Source: Nitrososphaerota archaeon (lineage in GTDB: Archaea > Thermoproteota > Nitrososphaeria > Nitrososphaerales > UBA183). Taken from it: DNA of 34,031 bases. Every line of letters starts with the position of its first letter. Position 1 is the first letter of the stretch. The position numbers were made by a program, and so were the translations under genes. The notes beneath the pieces were generated by a model. The model was given only the letters and a program-made list of their open reading frames with translations, was not told where the DNA came from and did not search any database. The DNA is taken from positions 1 to 34,031 of the forward strand of contig JAPCJN010000008.1 in NCBI GenBank assembly GCA_027886925.1, written 5' to 3'. Below, piece after piece: positions 1 through 7,622 of the stretch.

Positions 1-216
1 AATCGTCCTCTTGAGCCTCCCAGAGGATACCAGCTGGATGATGTATTCCTCGATGGCCTGGGCTACGTCAGGCTTTACCATCCTCACGTTGGTGAGCCTC
101 TGGCGCGCCTCAGAGGTCAGGGCGATGCGCATGACGTTGTCTCGCATGGCCTTCTTGGACTGCTCCTCCTGGGAGCCCCCTCTCTGTTGAACCTCCTTGT
201 GCTGCTCGTCCATCAT
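1..216 (-). CDS. PDCD5 (TFAR19)-family DNA-binding protein, C-terminus cut by window edge
   Basis: The reverse strand reads from a double ATG (216 and 213) through 72 codons to the window edge without a stop. The protein begins MMDEQHKEVQQRGGSQEEQ and continues with a basic, helical stretch containing ARQRLTNVRMVKPDVAQAIEEY. This is the conserved core of the archaeal/eukaryotic PDCD5 family, usually about 110-120 residues, so roughly the last 40 residues lie outside the window. Members are small three-helix DNA-binding proteins of uncertain physiological role. It starts 8 bases after the S19e stop, so the two are probably one transcript. This pairing of PDCD5 with a ribosomal protein gene is common in archaea. 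The choice between the two adjacent ATGs is not decided. Confidence 0.9.
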   Translation of the reverse strand, partial: MMDEQHKEVQQRGGSQEEQSKKAMRDNVMRIALTSEARQRLTNVRMVKPDVAQAIEEYIIQLVSSGRLKRTI

Positions 217-224
217 AGAATCAA

Positions 225-680
225 CTAACTATACCGCTCTAACGCCGGGTTCTTCTTCACGAGTTCCTTAAAAACGTCTTTGCTGATCTTGTCGAGCAGA
301 GCTACTCCCTTCGAGGTGAGCACCCTTCCGCTCGTCCCCTGCTTCGAAACGAGCTCTGCGCGTTCGAGCCCCTTCAAGATGTTCCTGATTGCCGAGCTGC
401 CCGCGTCCCTGTGGTGCTTCGGAAAGTAGCTGACCGCTTTGCTGCCGCCGTATGCGATCTCCAGCTTCTCGATGCCGAGGGGGCCTTTCAGGTAGACTTT
501 CCTCATTAGAGAAGCGGCCCGCACATACCACCAGTCCTGCCTTTGCGGGGGCCTGTCTGCGTGCGAGCCGGTCTTGACAAATGACGCCCAAGCGGGAGGC
601 TCTATCTCAGGAACTCGCTTCAGGTGCGTAGCAAGTTCTTCGATTAGCTTGTCGGCGGGGACGTCGTGAACTCTGACCAA
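225..680 (-). CDS. rps19e: 30S ribosomal protein S19e
   Basis: This 151-residue protein is ribosomal protein S19e, an archaeal/eukaryotic small-subunit protein needed for head assembly and maturation of the 30S subunit. The diagnostic features are the N-terminal MVRVHDVPADKLIEEL, the PPAWASFVKTGSHADRPPQ stretch near residues 28-46, DWWYVRAASLMRKVY after it, and the winged-helix part with GSSAIRNILKGLE. Length is normal for the family. The start is a TTG at 680, chosen because homologues begin at this point and no ATG lies just upstream. An archaeal TATA box at 727-735 sits at a suitable distance. The gene is followed at 8 bases by PDCD5. The 5' 74 bases overlap the 3' end of the gene upstream in another frame. 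Confidence 0.95.
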   Translation of the reverse strand: MVRVHDVPADKLIEELATHLKRVPEIEPPAWASFVKTGSHADRPPQRQDWWYVRAASLMRKVYLKGPLGIEKLEIAYGGSKAVSYFPKHHRDAGSSAIRNILKGLERAELVSKQGTSGRVLTSKGVALLDKISKDVFKELVKKNPALERYS

Positions 681-1140
681 TTACTCTCTTGCTCCGGATG
701 GTAGATTGTTGAGCCCTTCCCTTTGAATATTTAAGCCTGCGCCAGCTTGGCCGGGCTCTTGGCCGTCGATCCGCGTCAAACCGGACTGCCTGCACGATGT
801 AGTAGCGGAGGGCTTCCTCGTTGGCATCGTCGAGATGTCCGAGCCTCACGTGCTTGGCGACCTTGCCGACGCCCTGGAGCAAGCCGTACTTGTCCTCGAA
901 ATCCGCCCCCCGGCCGAAGCTGAATGCGACTCCCTTCTTTGTGGGATTGATCACAGCCAGCATGCGCCGGCCCTTGTAGGCGGGGATCCCATAGCTCATC
1001 ATTTCCTCCGCTTCGGGCGCGCACTCTCTCACAAGCCTCCGAAGCAATGCGACGACGCCTTGAAACTCTGGAACGACCCTGGCCTTTACAAAGTCGTCCA
1101 CGTCCTTGCTTCCGCTTTTTCCCGATGAACTCGTGGTCAT
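607..1140 (-). CDS. DUF1801 (YdhG-like) protein with an extended C-terminus
   Basis: Residues 1 to about 125 from the ATG at 1140 match the DUF1801/YdhG family: EEMMSYGIPAYKGRRMLAV, then ADFEDKYGLLQGVGKVAKHV and EEALRYYIVQAV. These are small alpha/beta domains of unclear function related to the frataxin-like YdhG fold. Family members usually end soon after the YYIxQA motif. Here the frame runs on for about 50 basic, low-complexity residues, passes through the S19e TATA box and overlaps the first 74 bases of S19e. That tail may be an unselected read-through after a lost stop or an indel near 735-780. The start overlaps the stop of the RNase P subunit gene by one base (TAATG), implying translational coupling. 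Confidence 0.75.
   Translation of the reverse strand: MTTSSSGKSGSKDVDDFVKARVVPEFQGVVALLRRLVRECAPEAEEMMSYGIPAYKGRRMLAVINPTKKGVAFSFGRGADFEDKYGLLQGVGKVAKHVRLGHLDDANEEALRYYIVQAVRFDADRRPRARPSWRRLKYSKGRAQQSTIRSKRVIGQSSRRPRRQANRRTCYAPEASS
727..735 (-). promoter_or_regulatory. TATA box for the S19e-PDCD5 transcript
   Basis: Read on the reverse strand the sequence is CTTAAATAT, a good archaeal TATA box. It lies about 47 bases before the S19e TTG start, so transcription would begin near 700 with a leader of about 20 bases. It lies inside the reading frame of the upstream DUF1801-type gene. Confidence 0.5.
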
Positions 1141-1454
1141 TATCTCGCCAGTATCTTTCTGTTTACGCGCCCGCAATTGACGCACGTCGTGAGGATTTTT
1201 CCCCCTGAGACCCTCACCCTCGCGTTCACACCCGGGACCATCAGTTGTTTGCAGCCGTGGCAATAGAATCTCTTCAGGTCCCAGCCGAACCTCACGTTGT
1301 ATCTCAGCATGAGCTTCCTCGCCAAGGAGGCCTGCTGCTTCGCCAAGGAAGGGTCGACATGGGCGGTCGACGTAGAAAGCTCCAGCAGGCTCCTCGCAGC
1401 AAACGCCGCCTGCCTCTTCGTCTCCTTCCGCTTGGTCGGGGGGATGCCTCTCAC
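1140..1454 (-). CDS. rnp4: RNase P protein component 4 (Rpp21/Rpr2)
   Basis: A 104-residue basic protein with two helices followed by a zinc ribbon: Cys65-x2-Cys68 in FYCHGCK and Cys91-x2-Cys94 in TTCVNCGR. This is the layout of archaeal Rpp21, which with Rpp29 binds the specificity domain of RNase P RNA and helps remove 5' leaders from pre-tRNAs. Length and cysteine spacing fit the family. The start is a GTG at 1454. An AT-rich TATA-like stretch (about 1462-1472) lies so close that the mRNA may be nearly leaderless. It is divergent from Nep1 (50 bases between starts) and coupled by a one-base overlap to the DUF1801 gene. Sitting among S19e, PDCD5 and Nep1 fits a translation/ribosome-biogenesis block. 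Confidence 0.92.
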   Translation of the reverse strand: MRGIPPTKRKETKRQAAFAARSLLELSTSTAHVDPSLAKQQASLARKLMLRYNVRFGWDLKRFYCHGCKQLMVPGVNARVRVSGGKILTTCVNCGRVNRKILAR

Positions 1455-1504
1455 CTACACAAACTAATTAATCGCGACCGGAAAAGTCTTCTCGGGTCCG
1501 ATCG

Positions 1505-2173
1505 TTGAAGCTCCGCTTCGTCATAGCCGAGTCCGCCCTCGAGCTGATCCCAAAGCCCCTCTGGGGCGACCCATCAGTCCGTGCCGACGCGAAGCGGCGG
1601 GGCGAGGAAGCTGGGAACATCCTGCTCGATAGGAGCACCCATCATTCCGCGATGCTCAAATTGAGCGACGGCCACAGGAGAGGGAGGCCTGACCTCGTCC
1701 ACCTTACGCTGCTGAACGTGACCAGCACACCGTTGCACCAGGAAGGGAATGTCCAGGTCTACATCCACACCATAGACGACACGGTGTTCGAGTTCGGCGA
1801 AGGAGCGCGCCCCCCGAAAAGCTACGCCCGCTTCAGGAACCTGATGGAGAAGTTGTTTGTCGAGAGGCCTGAGGAAGGCCTGGTGAGTGTGCGGGATGCC
1901 ACCCTGCCGCAACTCCTGCGGGTTGTGGGGGCCGACTATTCCGTGGGTCTTTCTGTCCAAGGGATCTCCACAAAGTTGGAGGACTTGGCCTCTGACCTGG
2001 CTCGACGAGAGAATCCGGCCGTGATGGTCGGCGGCTTCCCGCGGGGACACTTCTTCCCGAGAGACATCAAAGCCTTTGATAGCATGGTAAGGATTCACGA
2101 TAAACCGCTCGACGCCCATGTCGTCGCTGCGCGCGTGACGTACGAGGTCGAGAAACGCTTGGCAAAGCCGTAG
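1505..2173 (+). CDS. nep1: 16S rRNA (pseudouridine-N1) methyltransferase Nep1/Emg1
   Basis: This 222-residue protein is Nep1 (Emg1), a SPOUT-fold SAM-dependent methyltransferase that modifies a pseudouridine of helix 35 of small-subunit rRNA and assists ribosome assembly. Family marks are LDRSTHHSAM near residue 42, RGRPDLVHLTLLN near 59, the VYIHTIDDTVFEF strand and the C-terminal knotted region with MVGGFPRGHFFP, a glycine-rich SAM loop. Length is typical. The start is a TTG at 1505, 50 bases from the divergent Rpp21 start; homologues also begin close to this hydrophobic strand. It lies directly before tRNA-Gly. Identification is firm; only the start codon is uncertain. Confidence 0.95.
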   Translation: MKLRFVIAESALELIPKPLWGDPSVRADAKRRGEEAGNILLDRSTHHSAMLKLSDGHRRGRPDLVHLTLLNVTSTPLHQEGNVQVYIHTIDDTVFEFGEGARPPKSYARFRNLMEKLFVERPEEGLVSVRDATLPQLLRVVGADYSVGLSVQGISTKLEDLASDLARRENPAVMVGGFPRGHFFPRDIKAFDSMVRIHDKPLDAHVVAARVTYEVEKRLAKP

Positions 2174-2257
2174 AACAAGCTCGTATTCTGGCGAGAAACA
2201 CCGTATCAAATCGTCAAGCATTAATACGATACTTGAGGACTGGAGGGAACCTATCGC

Positions 2258-2374
2258 GCGGTCGTCGTCCAGTCTGGATCCTTCGGGAGGATAGTCTAGG
2301 ACGTTAGCCCTCCACGCCAATGAAAAATTGGTTGAGGAAAGCTAGCAACCAGGGTTCAAATCCCTGCGACCGCA
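2258..2374 (+). tRNA. tRNA-Gly (anticodon TCC) with a 37/38 intron and an enlarged D-loop
   Basis: The acceptor stem GCGGTCG (2258-2264) pairs perfectly with CGACCGC (2367-2373), with A73 at 2374. The T-arm is CAGGG-TTCAAAT-CCCTG, and the D-stem GTCC/GGAC lies at 2267-2270 and 2299-2302. The anticodon stem TTAGC/GCTAG is interrupted by a 25-base intron (2315-2339). Helix CCTC/GAGG between three-base bulges CAC and AAA forms a bulge-helix-bulge at the canonical 37/38 position. Ligation gives loop CCTCCAA, anticodon TCC, four-base variable loop and A73, all glycine-like. Position 33 would then be C rather than the near-universal U. The D-loop is 28 bases instead of about 10, with a small hairpin (ATCCT/AGGAT), perhaps a second intron of about 18 bases. 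CCA is not encoded. Confidence 0.85.
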
Positions 2375-2384
2375 CCTAACTCCA
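2363..2384 (+). repeat. Left direct repeat (attL-like) at the 3' end of tRNA-Gly
   Basis: The last bases of tRNA-Gly and the ten bases after it match 11543-11564 in the same orientation. The core CCTGCGACCGCACCT is identical over 15 bases, and 20 of 22 match overall. Short direct repeats copying a tRNA 3' end are the standard scar of site-specific integration. Confidence 0.6.
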
Positions 2385-2435
2385 CAATCGCAAATCCGCG
2401 ACTGGTCCGCTACCCCGCCTTTAATACCAGGCCGC

Positions 2436-2650
2436 CCACATACCGCAGGACCCATGCTGCTCGCGGGAGACGGATTTCGCCGCACGCAGGGCGGCAACAA
2501 CAATGCCCACTGCCAGGACAATGAAACCAGTTGGGTTGACTGGACCAGTCTTGAACAGCACCAGGAAATTTTCCGCTTTGCCCGCGGCATGATCGCATTT
2601 CGCCTCGCGCATCCGATTCTGAGTAAGGAGCGATTCTACACGACTTCCAG
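2436..2650 (+). pseudogene. glgX: Remnant of glycogen debranching enzyme GlgX (C-terminal fragment)
   Basis: The plus-strand frame through 2454 encodes MLLAGDGFRRTQGGNNNAHC, then QDNETSWVDW and FRFARGMIAFRLAHPILSKERF. This is the highly conserved end of the catalytic barrel of GlgX/TreX debranching enzymes (family consensus GDExGRTQxGNNNAYCQDNE, then WxDW). Only about 65 recognisable residues of a protein of about 700 remain. The catalytic residues lie upstream and are absent, because the fragment starts only about 60 bases after the tRNA. The frame stays open to 2804, but nothing recognisable follows the HPILSKERF stretch. It reads as a truncated import at the island edge. The rest of 2385-2800 shows no convincing gene. 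Confidence 0.8.
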
Positions 2651-2800
2651 TTCAAACCCCATCCCAGCGGTGATTTGGGGTCAGAGCCAACTGCTTTTGC
2701 GAATCCTATGGCCAAACGCGGAAAGCGTTGGAGGAATACTTCCTGCGTGCGTCCCAGGAATTGGCATCATGACCGACGTAACAACGGAAACTCGGGAACC

Positions 2801-3445
2801 ATGAAGCGCCCAGCAGAGATTACGACGTTGTTTCTGGATGTTGGCGGGGTGCTGCTTACCGACGGGTGGGCTTATGATGCACGGAGACGGGCCGCGAAGA
2901 ACTTCAAATTGGAGTGGGCACAGGTGGAGAGTCGGCATCGCCTGACCTTCGAAACGCATGAGGAAGGGAAGATTACGTTCGAAGAATATTTGAATCGGGT
3001 GGTCTTCTACAAGACGCGGCCGTTCACCCGGGCTCAGTTTCGTCTCTTCATGCTCGCGCAATCGAAAGCTTACCACGAGATGATCGAGCTAGTCGCTCAG
3101 CTCAAAGCCCGGCATGGGCTGAAGATCGCCGTGGTAAGCAACGAAGCGCGCGAGCTGAATGAGTACAGGATTCGCGAGTTCAAGTTGGACAGGTTCGTGG
3201 ACTCCTTCATTTCCTCCTGCTTCGTCCATGTCCGCAAGCCCGACGTGGACATCTATCGGCTTGCGCTTGACATCGCCAACGCGCCAGCCCGGCGGGTCCT
3301 TTACATCGAGAACACCCCGATGTTTGTCCAGATCGCCGAAGGTTTGGGGATTCGAAGTATTCTCCACACGGATTACAAGTCCACGCGCGAGAAACTGGCT
3401 TCGTTCGGATTACAGAACGAAGGAGCAATCCACGAAACCCGCTGA
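2801..3445 (+). CDS. HAD-superfamily hydrolase
   Basis: A 214-residue haloacid dehalogenase-like hydrolase. Motif I is LFLDVGGVLL near residues 10-19, with the nucleophilic Asp; the second position is Gly, as in many HAD-IA members. Motif II Ser is in KIAVVSNEARE, and the Lys and acidic residues of motifs III/IV lie in VRKPDVDIYRLAL and VLYIENTPMFV. The insert between motifs I and II forms the usual helical cap. Such enzymes dephosphorylate small metabolites; the substrate cannot be told from sequence. The ATG at 2801 is preferred over upstream starts because it lies just before the first strand. The gene sits between glgX and phosphoketolase remnants, which points to import of a bacterial sugar-metabolism cluster. 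Confidence 0.85.
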   Translation: MKRPAEITTLFLDVGGVLLTDGWAYDARRRAAKNFKLEWAQVESRHRLTFETHEEGKITFEEYLNRVVFYKTRPFTRAQFRLFMLAQSKAYHEMIELVAQLKARHGLKIAVVSNEARELNEYRIREFKLDRFVDSFISSCFVHVRKPDVDIYRLALDIANAPARRVLYIENTPMFVQIAEGLGIRSILHTDYKSTREKLASFGLQNEGAIHETR

Positions 3446-3458
3446 CCCGTGTATCCCA

Positions 3459-3756
3459 CGCCACCGCGGCATTCTCCTACGCGACCTGAGAATACCGGAC
3501 TTCCGCGACCACGCGGTGAAGGTGCCTTCGCCCGGCGCGGTGACAGCCAAGATACGCTCGTGCTGGGCAAGTTCCTGCGTGGCGTGGTCAAGCTGAATCA
3601 GGATTAGCGTAACTTCCGCGTCTTCGGCCCTGATGAGACCCTCTCGAACCTCTAGGCGCGGTATTCCAAGTCACCGATCGTCAGCGGGACGCTCGTGAGG
3701 AAAAGAATGACGAGTTCCTCGCGCCTGCCGGCCGCGTATTTGCCTTTTCAAAGGGA
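3459..3756 (+). pseudogene. xfp: Decayed phosphoketolase (xylulose-5-P/fructose-6-P phosphoketolase) fragment
   Basis: Joining the three plus-strand frames gives an unmistakable phosphoketolase segment: GILLRDLRIPDFRDHAVKV, PSPGAVTAK, then after a one-base loss near 3553 DTLVLGKFLRGVVKLNQD, a TAG, NFRVFGPDETLSN, another shift near 3650, VFQVTDRQRDARE and EFLAPAGRVFAF. In intact enzymes these stretches are consecutive in the middle-to-C-terminal part of a protein of about 800 residues. At least two frameshifts and one or two stops make the piece non-functional, and both ends are missing. Phosphoketolase cleaves xylulose 5-phosphate to acetyl phosphate and belongs with the pentose phosphate genes downstream. 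Confidence 0.88.
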
Positions 3757-4043
3757 GTCTACTACTTCATGAGGGGACTTGACCCCCCCTAAAAATTAAT
3801 CCGACACTTGCCGATGGAAGAACTGGCAGACGTCCCCGCGTACTAGCTTTGTTTCGATGTGCGCTCGTTTGCTGTTTCATGAAATGAAAGCAATAGGTGA
3901 AGGCTTCTCCCAAGGCGCTGGTCGTCTGCCGGACGACTAGCCGCGCTTTGGATCCAACCGATTCGTGGATAGTCATATAAGCGCGAAAACTCACGTCTCT
4001 AATCCATGCGGCTTGGCCGAAAGCTCTCAAGGGAACTCGGAGA
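3757..4043 (+). other. Spacer without a recognisable gene, carrying the tkt promoter
   Basis: No frame here shows family features. Short frames are interrupted by stops and resemble no known protein. The stretch ends with the probable promoter of the transketolase gene. It may contain unrecognisable decay products of the phosphoketolase C-terminus. Confidence 0.5.
3974..3981 (+). promoter_or_regulatory. Probable TATA box for the pentose phosphate gene run
   Basis: CATATAAG lies about 63-70 bases before the GTG/ATG start of transketolase. This puts transcription start near 4003 and leaves a leader of about 40-50 bases. It is the best TATA match in the spacer. Confidence 0.4.
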
Positions 4044-6083
4044 GTGAAGGAGATGAAGGCAGCCGCGGAGGTTGATCAGCTCTGCATCAACACCATCCGT
4101 TTCCTGTCCTTGGACATGGTGGACAGGGCGAAGTCAGGGCATCCGGGAACGCCAATGGGCGCCGCCGATTTTGTTTACACCCTCTGGGACAGATTTCTCA
4201 AGCATAATCCAAAGAATCCGGAGTGGGTCGACAGGGATCGCTTCGTCCTGTCGCCGGGTCACGCCTCGGCATTGCTCTACAGCTTGTTGCATCTCACAGG
4301 CTATGACCTGTCCATGAATGAGCTCCGAAGGTTCAGGCAGTGGGGGAGTAAGACCCCGGGTCATCCGGAGTACGGCTTGACTCCCGGCGTCAGCGCGACT
4401 ACAGGCCCGCTCGGGCAGGGGTTTGCTAACGGCATAGGGATGGCCTTGGCCGAGAACTTGCTGGGCGAAAGTTACAACAAGCCAAACCACGAAATTGTAG
4501 ACCATTTCACTTACGCCGTCGTCTCAGACGGCGACATGCAGGAGGGGGTCACCAGCGAAGCCGCCAGTCTGGCGGGAACACTCCGACTGGGAAAGCTGGT
4601 CTACCTGTATGATTCCAACGACGTTCAGATCGAAGGAAGCACTAAGATGGCATTCAGGGAGAACGTCGCTCGTCGCTTCGCAGCCTATGGATGGCATGTC
4701 ATCGGGCCTATCCGCGGCGACGACGTTGCAGCGGTCGACGAGGCCATTCGTGAGGGTCAAGCCGAAACAGAACGCCCTTCCTTGATAATCTGCAAGACCA
4801 TCATCGGCCATTACAGCCCGATTCAAGGAACGTCGAAGGCGCATTCAGATCCGTTTGATAAGGAGGAGATACGCGAAACAAAGGACGCTTTGGGGTGGCC
4901 CCAAGAGCCCTCCTTCTACGTCCCCAAGGAGGCATCAAGTCACCTGAGAAAAGCGATTTCCCGCGGAGAGGAAGCTGAAAAGGAGTGGAATCGACGCTTC
5001 GAAGAGTACGCACTCGAATATCCCGAGCTCGCGCGGAGGTTCAAGGCCCAGATGCGAGGCGAGCTATCTCAGGGCTGGGACGAGGGACTAGAGAGCCTCT
5101 TCCCTGCCGGGACCGAACCAATAGCGACTCGGGACGCATCTGGCAAGATACTCAACACCCTGGTGCAGCGGATTCCCGGCCTAACTGGCGGTTCTGCAGA
5201 CCTAAATCCCAGTACCAAGTCTTATCTTGTCGGCTACGGCAACTTCGGTTTCCAGGAGCATTACGGCCGCAACATCCACTTCGGCGTCCGGGAGCACGCA
5301 ATGGGAGCAATAGCGGGGGGAATGTCACTTCACGGAGGAACTTTGCCTTACACTGCCACCTTTCTGACCTTTTCCGACTACATGCGGCCACCTATGCGCC
5401 TTGCAGCCATGATGCGCATTCGCGTGATATACATCTTCACTCATGATAGCATCGGCCTCGGTCAGGACGGTCCCACACACCAACCTGTCGAACAGCTTAT
5501 GGGGCTCAGAGGTGTCCCGAACCTCACGGTGATTCGGCCAGCCGACGCGACCGAGACGACAGAAGCTTGGAGAGCTGCCATCCTTGACGTCCGAGGGCCC
5601 ACGGCGTTAGTATTCAGTCGACAAAAACTTCCGGTAATGGACAGGACTCGATATTCGCCAGCGAAAGGGTTGAGGCGCGGAGGATACGTCCTCTGGCAGT
5701 CGAAGGCGGGGGAGCCGGATGTAATACTGATCGGCACCGGCTCTGAGGTCCACGTCGCATTGGAAGCGGGGAGGACTCTTGCCGACAAGGACGGCTACGG
5801 GGTCAGGGTGGTGTCTCTGCCGAGCTGGGAGCTCTTTGACGCCCAGCCTCGAAAATACCGTGAGAGTATACTGCCATCCGCAGTCCGAGCACGCGTCGCA
5901 GTTGAGGCTGGTATCACTGTGGGGTGGCAACACTACGTCGGCCTGGATGGAGTGGCGATTGGGATGAACAGATTTGGGGCCAGCGCGCCGGCTGAAATTC
6001 TGTACAAGAAATTTGGGATAACGGCGCAGAGGGTAGCTGAAGCTGCCCGCGGACTCGTCCAGCGCGAGAGTGGAAAAGGGTAG
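4044..6083 (+). CDS. tkt: Transketolase, one-piece bacterial type
   Basis: A full-length 679-residue transketolase, the thiamine diphosphate enzyme that moves two-carbon ketol units between sugar phosphates. It shows the N-terminal [20 protein letters not shown], the ThDP/metal segment [20 protein letters not shown] with the later [10 protein letters not shown], the pyrimidine-domain [15 protein letters not shown], and the [16 protein letters not shown] loop that binds phosphate. Many archaea instead encode transketolase as two separate half-proteins, so this single-chain form suggests a bacterial origin. GTG 4044 and ATG 4053 are both possible starts; AAGGAG sits very close to the ATG. It is followed by a broken transaldolase and intact gnd and zwf on the same strand, as in bacterial pentose phosphate clusters. 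Confidence 0.95.
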   Translation: MKEMKAAAEVDQLCINTIRFLSLDMVDRAKSGHPGTPMGAADFVYTLWDRFLKHNPKNPEWVDRDRFVLSPGHASALLYSLLHLTGYDLSMNELRRFRQWGSKTPGHPEYGLTPGVSATTGPLGQGFANGIGMALAENLLGESYNKPNHEIVDHFTYAVVSDGDMQEGVTSEAASLAGTLRLGKLVYLYDSNDVQIEGSTKMAFRENVARRFAAYGWHVIGPIRGDDVAAVDEAIREGQAETERPSLIICKTIIGHYSPIQGTSKAHSDPFDKEEIRETKDALGWPQEPSFYVPKEASSHLRKAISRGEEAEKEWNRRFEEYALEYPELARRFKAQMRGELSQGWDEGLESLFPAGTEPIATRDASGKILNTLVQRIPGLTGGSADLNPSTKSYLVGYGNFGFQEHYGRNIHFGVREHAMGAIAGGMSLHGGTLPYTATFLTFSDYMRPPMRLAAMMRIRVIYIFTHDSIGLGQDGPTHQPVEQLMGLRGVPNLTVIRPADATETTEAWRAAILDVRGPTALVFSRQKLPVMDRTRYSPAKGLRRGGYVLWQSKAGEPDVILIGTGSEVHVALEAGRTLADKDGYGVRVVSLPSWELFDAQPRKYRESILPSAVRARVAVEAGITVGWQHYVGLDGVAIGMNRFGASAPAEILYKKFGITAQRVAEAARGLVQRESGKG

Positions 6084-6125
6084 GTTTGCCGACGATCCGC
6101 GACATATCGTGCAAGGTCATCGACA

Positions 6126-6660
6126 TGGTATGACTACCTCCGGCGATCGTTCATCACGTCCGGAGACCTGCAGGCGCTGGTAGAGCAGGGACTGCGAGGC
6201 ATTACCTCGAACCCGTCGACCCTTCGAGGCGGCGGTTGTAGGAAGTGTCGACTACGACGATGAACTGAAGCGTCCTGTAGGTCAGAAGAAGCCGGTCGAG
6301 GAGATCCTAGAGACACTGATATTGGACGACATAGCAAGAGCCGCCGACCTCCTTCGACCGGTGTACGGTTCGCTTGATGGCTCGGATGGATACGTCAGCG
6401 TCGACGTTGGCCCGAGACTCGCTGGAGCTACGAACGGGGTAGTGGAAACAAGCTCGCCGCAAGCTCGCCGCTTCTTCAACAAGCTAGATCGTCCAAATGT
6501 AATGGTGAAGATACCCGCTACCGCTGCAGGGGTAGACATCACAACTACGCTTCTGGAGGCGAGGTCAGCGCCCCGGTCCGAAACATACTCAGCATCCTTA
6601 AGAACAGCTTCGGTTGCCGATAACGTCGCCGCATTGGAAGATAGAAAAAAGACGCGGTAA
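6126..6660 (+). pseudogene. tal: Broken transaldolase
   Basis: The first segment (from 6126) reads WYDYLRRSFITSGDLQALVE, then GLRGITSNPST, the classic transaldolase N-terminus. One extra C near 6220 breaks the frame. Removing it restores FEAAVVGSVDYDDELK, LDDIARAADLLRPVY, DGYVSVDVGPRLA and RPNVMVKIPATAAG, which contains the Schiff-base lysine region (VKIPAT). Soon after this the similarity stops, and the frame ends at 6660 with an unrelated tail, so about half the protein is missing. The N-terminal start and ribosome site are also unclear. Without the C-terminal half of the barrel it should be inactive. It sits exactly where tal is found between tkt and gnd in bacterial operons. Confidence 0.88.
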
Positions 6661-6677
6661 GGCAGCATGATGAGTGA

Positions 6678-7622
6678 ATGGAATTAGGGATAGTCGGCCT
6701 TGGGAGGATGGGGGCCAACATGGCAAAAAGGCTGGCCCGAGGCGGCCACAGAGTAGTGGTCTACAACCGGACCGTCGAAAAGTCGCACGCACTGGCGAAA
6801 GAGGACCACCGAATAATCGCTTCAGACTCCTTGGTGGAGCTTGTGGCGAAGCTCACTCCGCCCAGAGCGGTCTGGACGATGGTTCCGGATGGCGAAGCGA
6901 CTGAGAAGATGATCGACAGCCTCGCAGGGATTCTCTCGCCGGGTGACACGATAATCGATGGCGGCAATTCGCACTACACCGACACGGTGCGGAGGGCGAT
7001 TAAAGTCAAGGAGAAGGATCTGAACTTCGTGGATGTAGGAACAAGCGGAGGGATATGGGGTCTAAAGGAAGGTTATAGCATGATGGTGGGAGGCGAGATG
7101 AAGGCGGTCGAACACCTAAGACCGATTCTGGAAACCCTCGCGCCTGGGAAGAACAAGGGATGGGGATGGGTCGGCCCCAGCGGCGCCGGGCACTATGTGA
7201 AGATGGTGCACAACGGAATCGAGTACGGAATGATGGAAGCCTATGGCGAAGGGTTCGAGATCTTGAGAGCCAAGAAGGAATTCGACCTCGACCTTCATGA
7301 AATCGCCGAGATCTGGCGGTATGGAAGCGTGGTCCGGTCATGGCTTCTCGACTTGACGGCAGCCGCTCTGTCAAAAGATCAGGACCTGAAGGAGATCAAG
7401 GGATGGGTCGCCGACTCTGGGGAGGGAAGGTGGACGGCCGTAGAAGCCATCGATCAGGGCGTCCCTGCTCCTGTCATCACCCTGTCTTTGCTGATGCGTT
7501 TTGCCAGCAGGCAGGACGAGAGCTATTCGGACAAGCTGCTCGCCGCCTTGCGCCAGCAGTTTGGGGGGCATGAGGTGAAGACAGAGCGAGTGGTGCGAAA
7601 AAGCAAGAAAAGAACGAAGTGA
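6678..7622 (+). CDS. gnd: 6-Phosphogluconate dehydrogenase (decarboxylating), short form
   Basis: A 314-residue member of the short Gnd family (GndA/YqeC type, about 300 residues, against about 470 for the long form). It oxidises 6-phosphogluconate to ribulose 5-phosphate and CO2. The Rossmann motif GIVGLGRMGANMAKRL is at residues 4-19, VYNRT follows the second strand, and IIDGGNSHYTDT lies near 92-103. The substrate/catalytic segment GPSGAGHYVKMVHNGIEYG, with its lysine and asparagine, is near 165-183. Members of this short family often use NAD, but cofactor choice is not settled here. The ATG at 6678 immediately precedes the first strand. The TGA stop abuts the zwf ATG, so the two are co-translated parts of one operon. 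Confidence 0.95.
   Translation: MELGIVGLGRMGANMAKRLARGGHRVVVYNRTVEKSHALAKEDHRIIASDSLVELVAKLTPPRAVWTMVPDGEATEKMIDSLAGILSPGDTIIDGGNSHYTDTVRRAIKVKEKDLNFVDVGTSGGIWGLKEGYSMMVGGEMKAVEHLRPILETLAPGKNKGWGWVGPSGAGHYVKMVHNGIEYGMMEAYGEGFEILRAKKEFDLDLHEIAEIWRYGSVVRSWLLDLTAAALSKDQDLKEIKGWVADSGEGRWTAVEAIDQGVPAPVITLSLLMRFASRQDESYSDKLLAALRQQFGGHEVKTERVVRKSKKRTK

Noticed and set aside
1574..2320. Reverse-strand frame of 248 codons opposite Nep1.
   Set aside because: It is a shadow of a firmly identified gene, and it runs through the tRNA-Gly intron. No family features.
2421..2612. Reverse-strand 63-codon frame with one hydrophobic segment (GFIVLAVGIVVAA).
   Set aside because: It lies opposite the GlgX fragment, whose conserved motifs explain the sequence; the hydrophobic look is an antisense effect.
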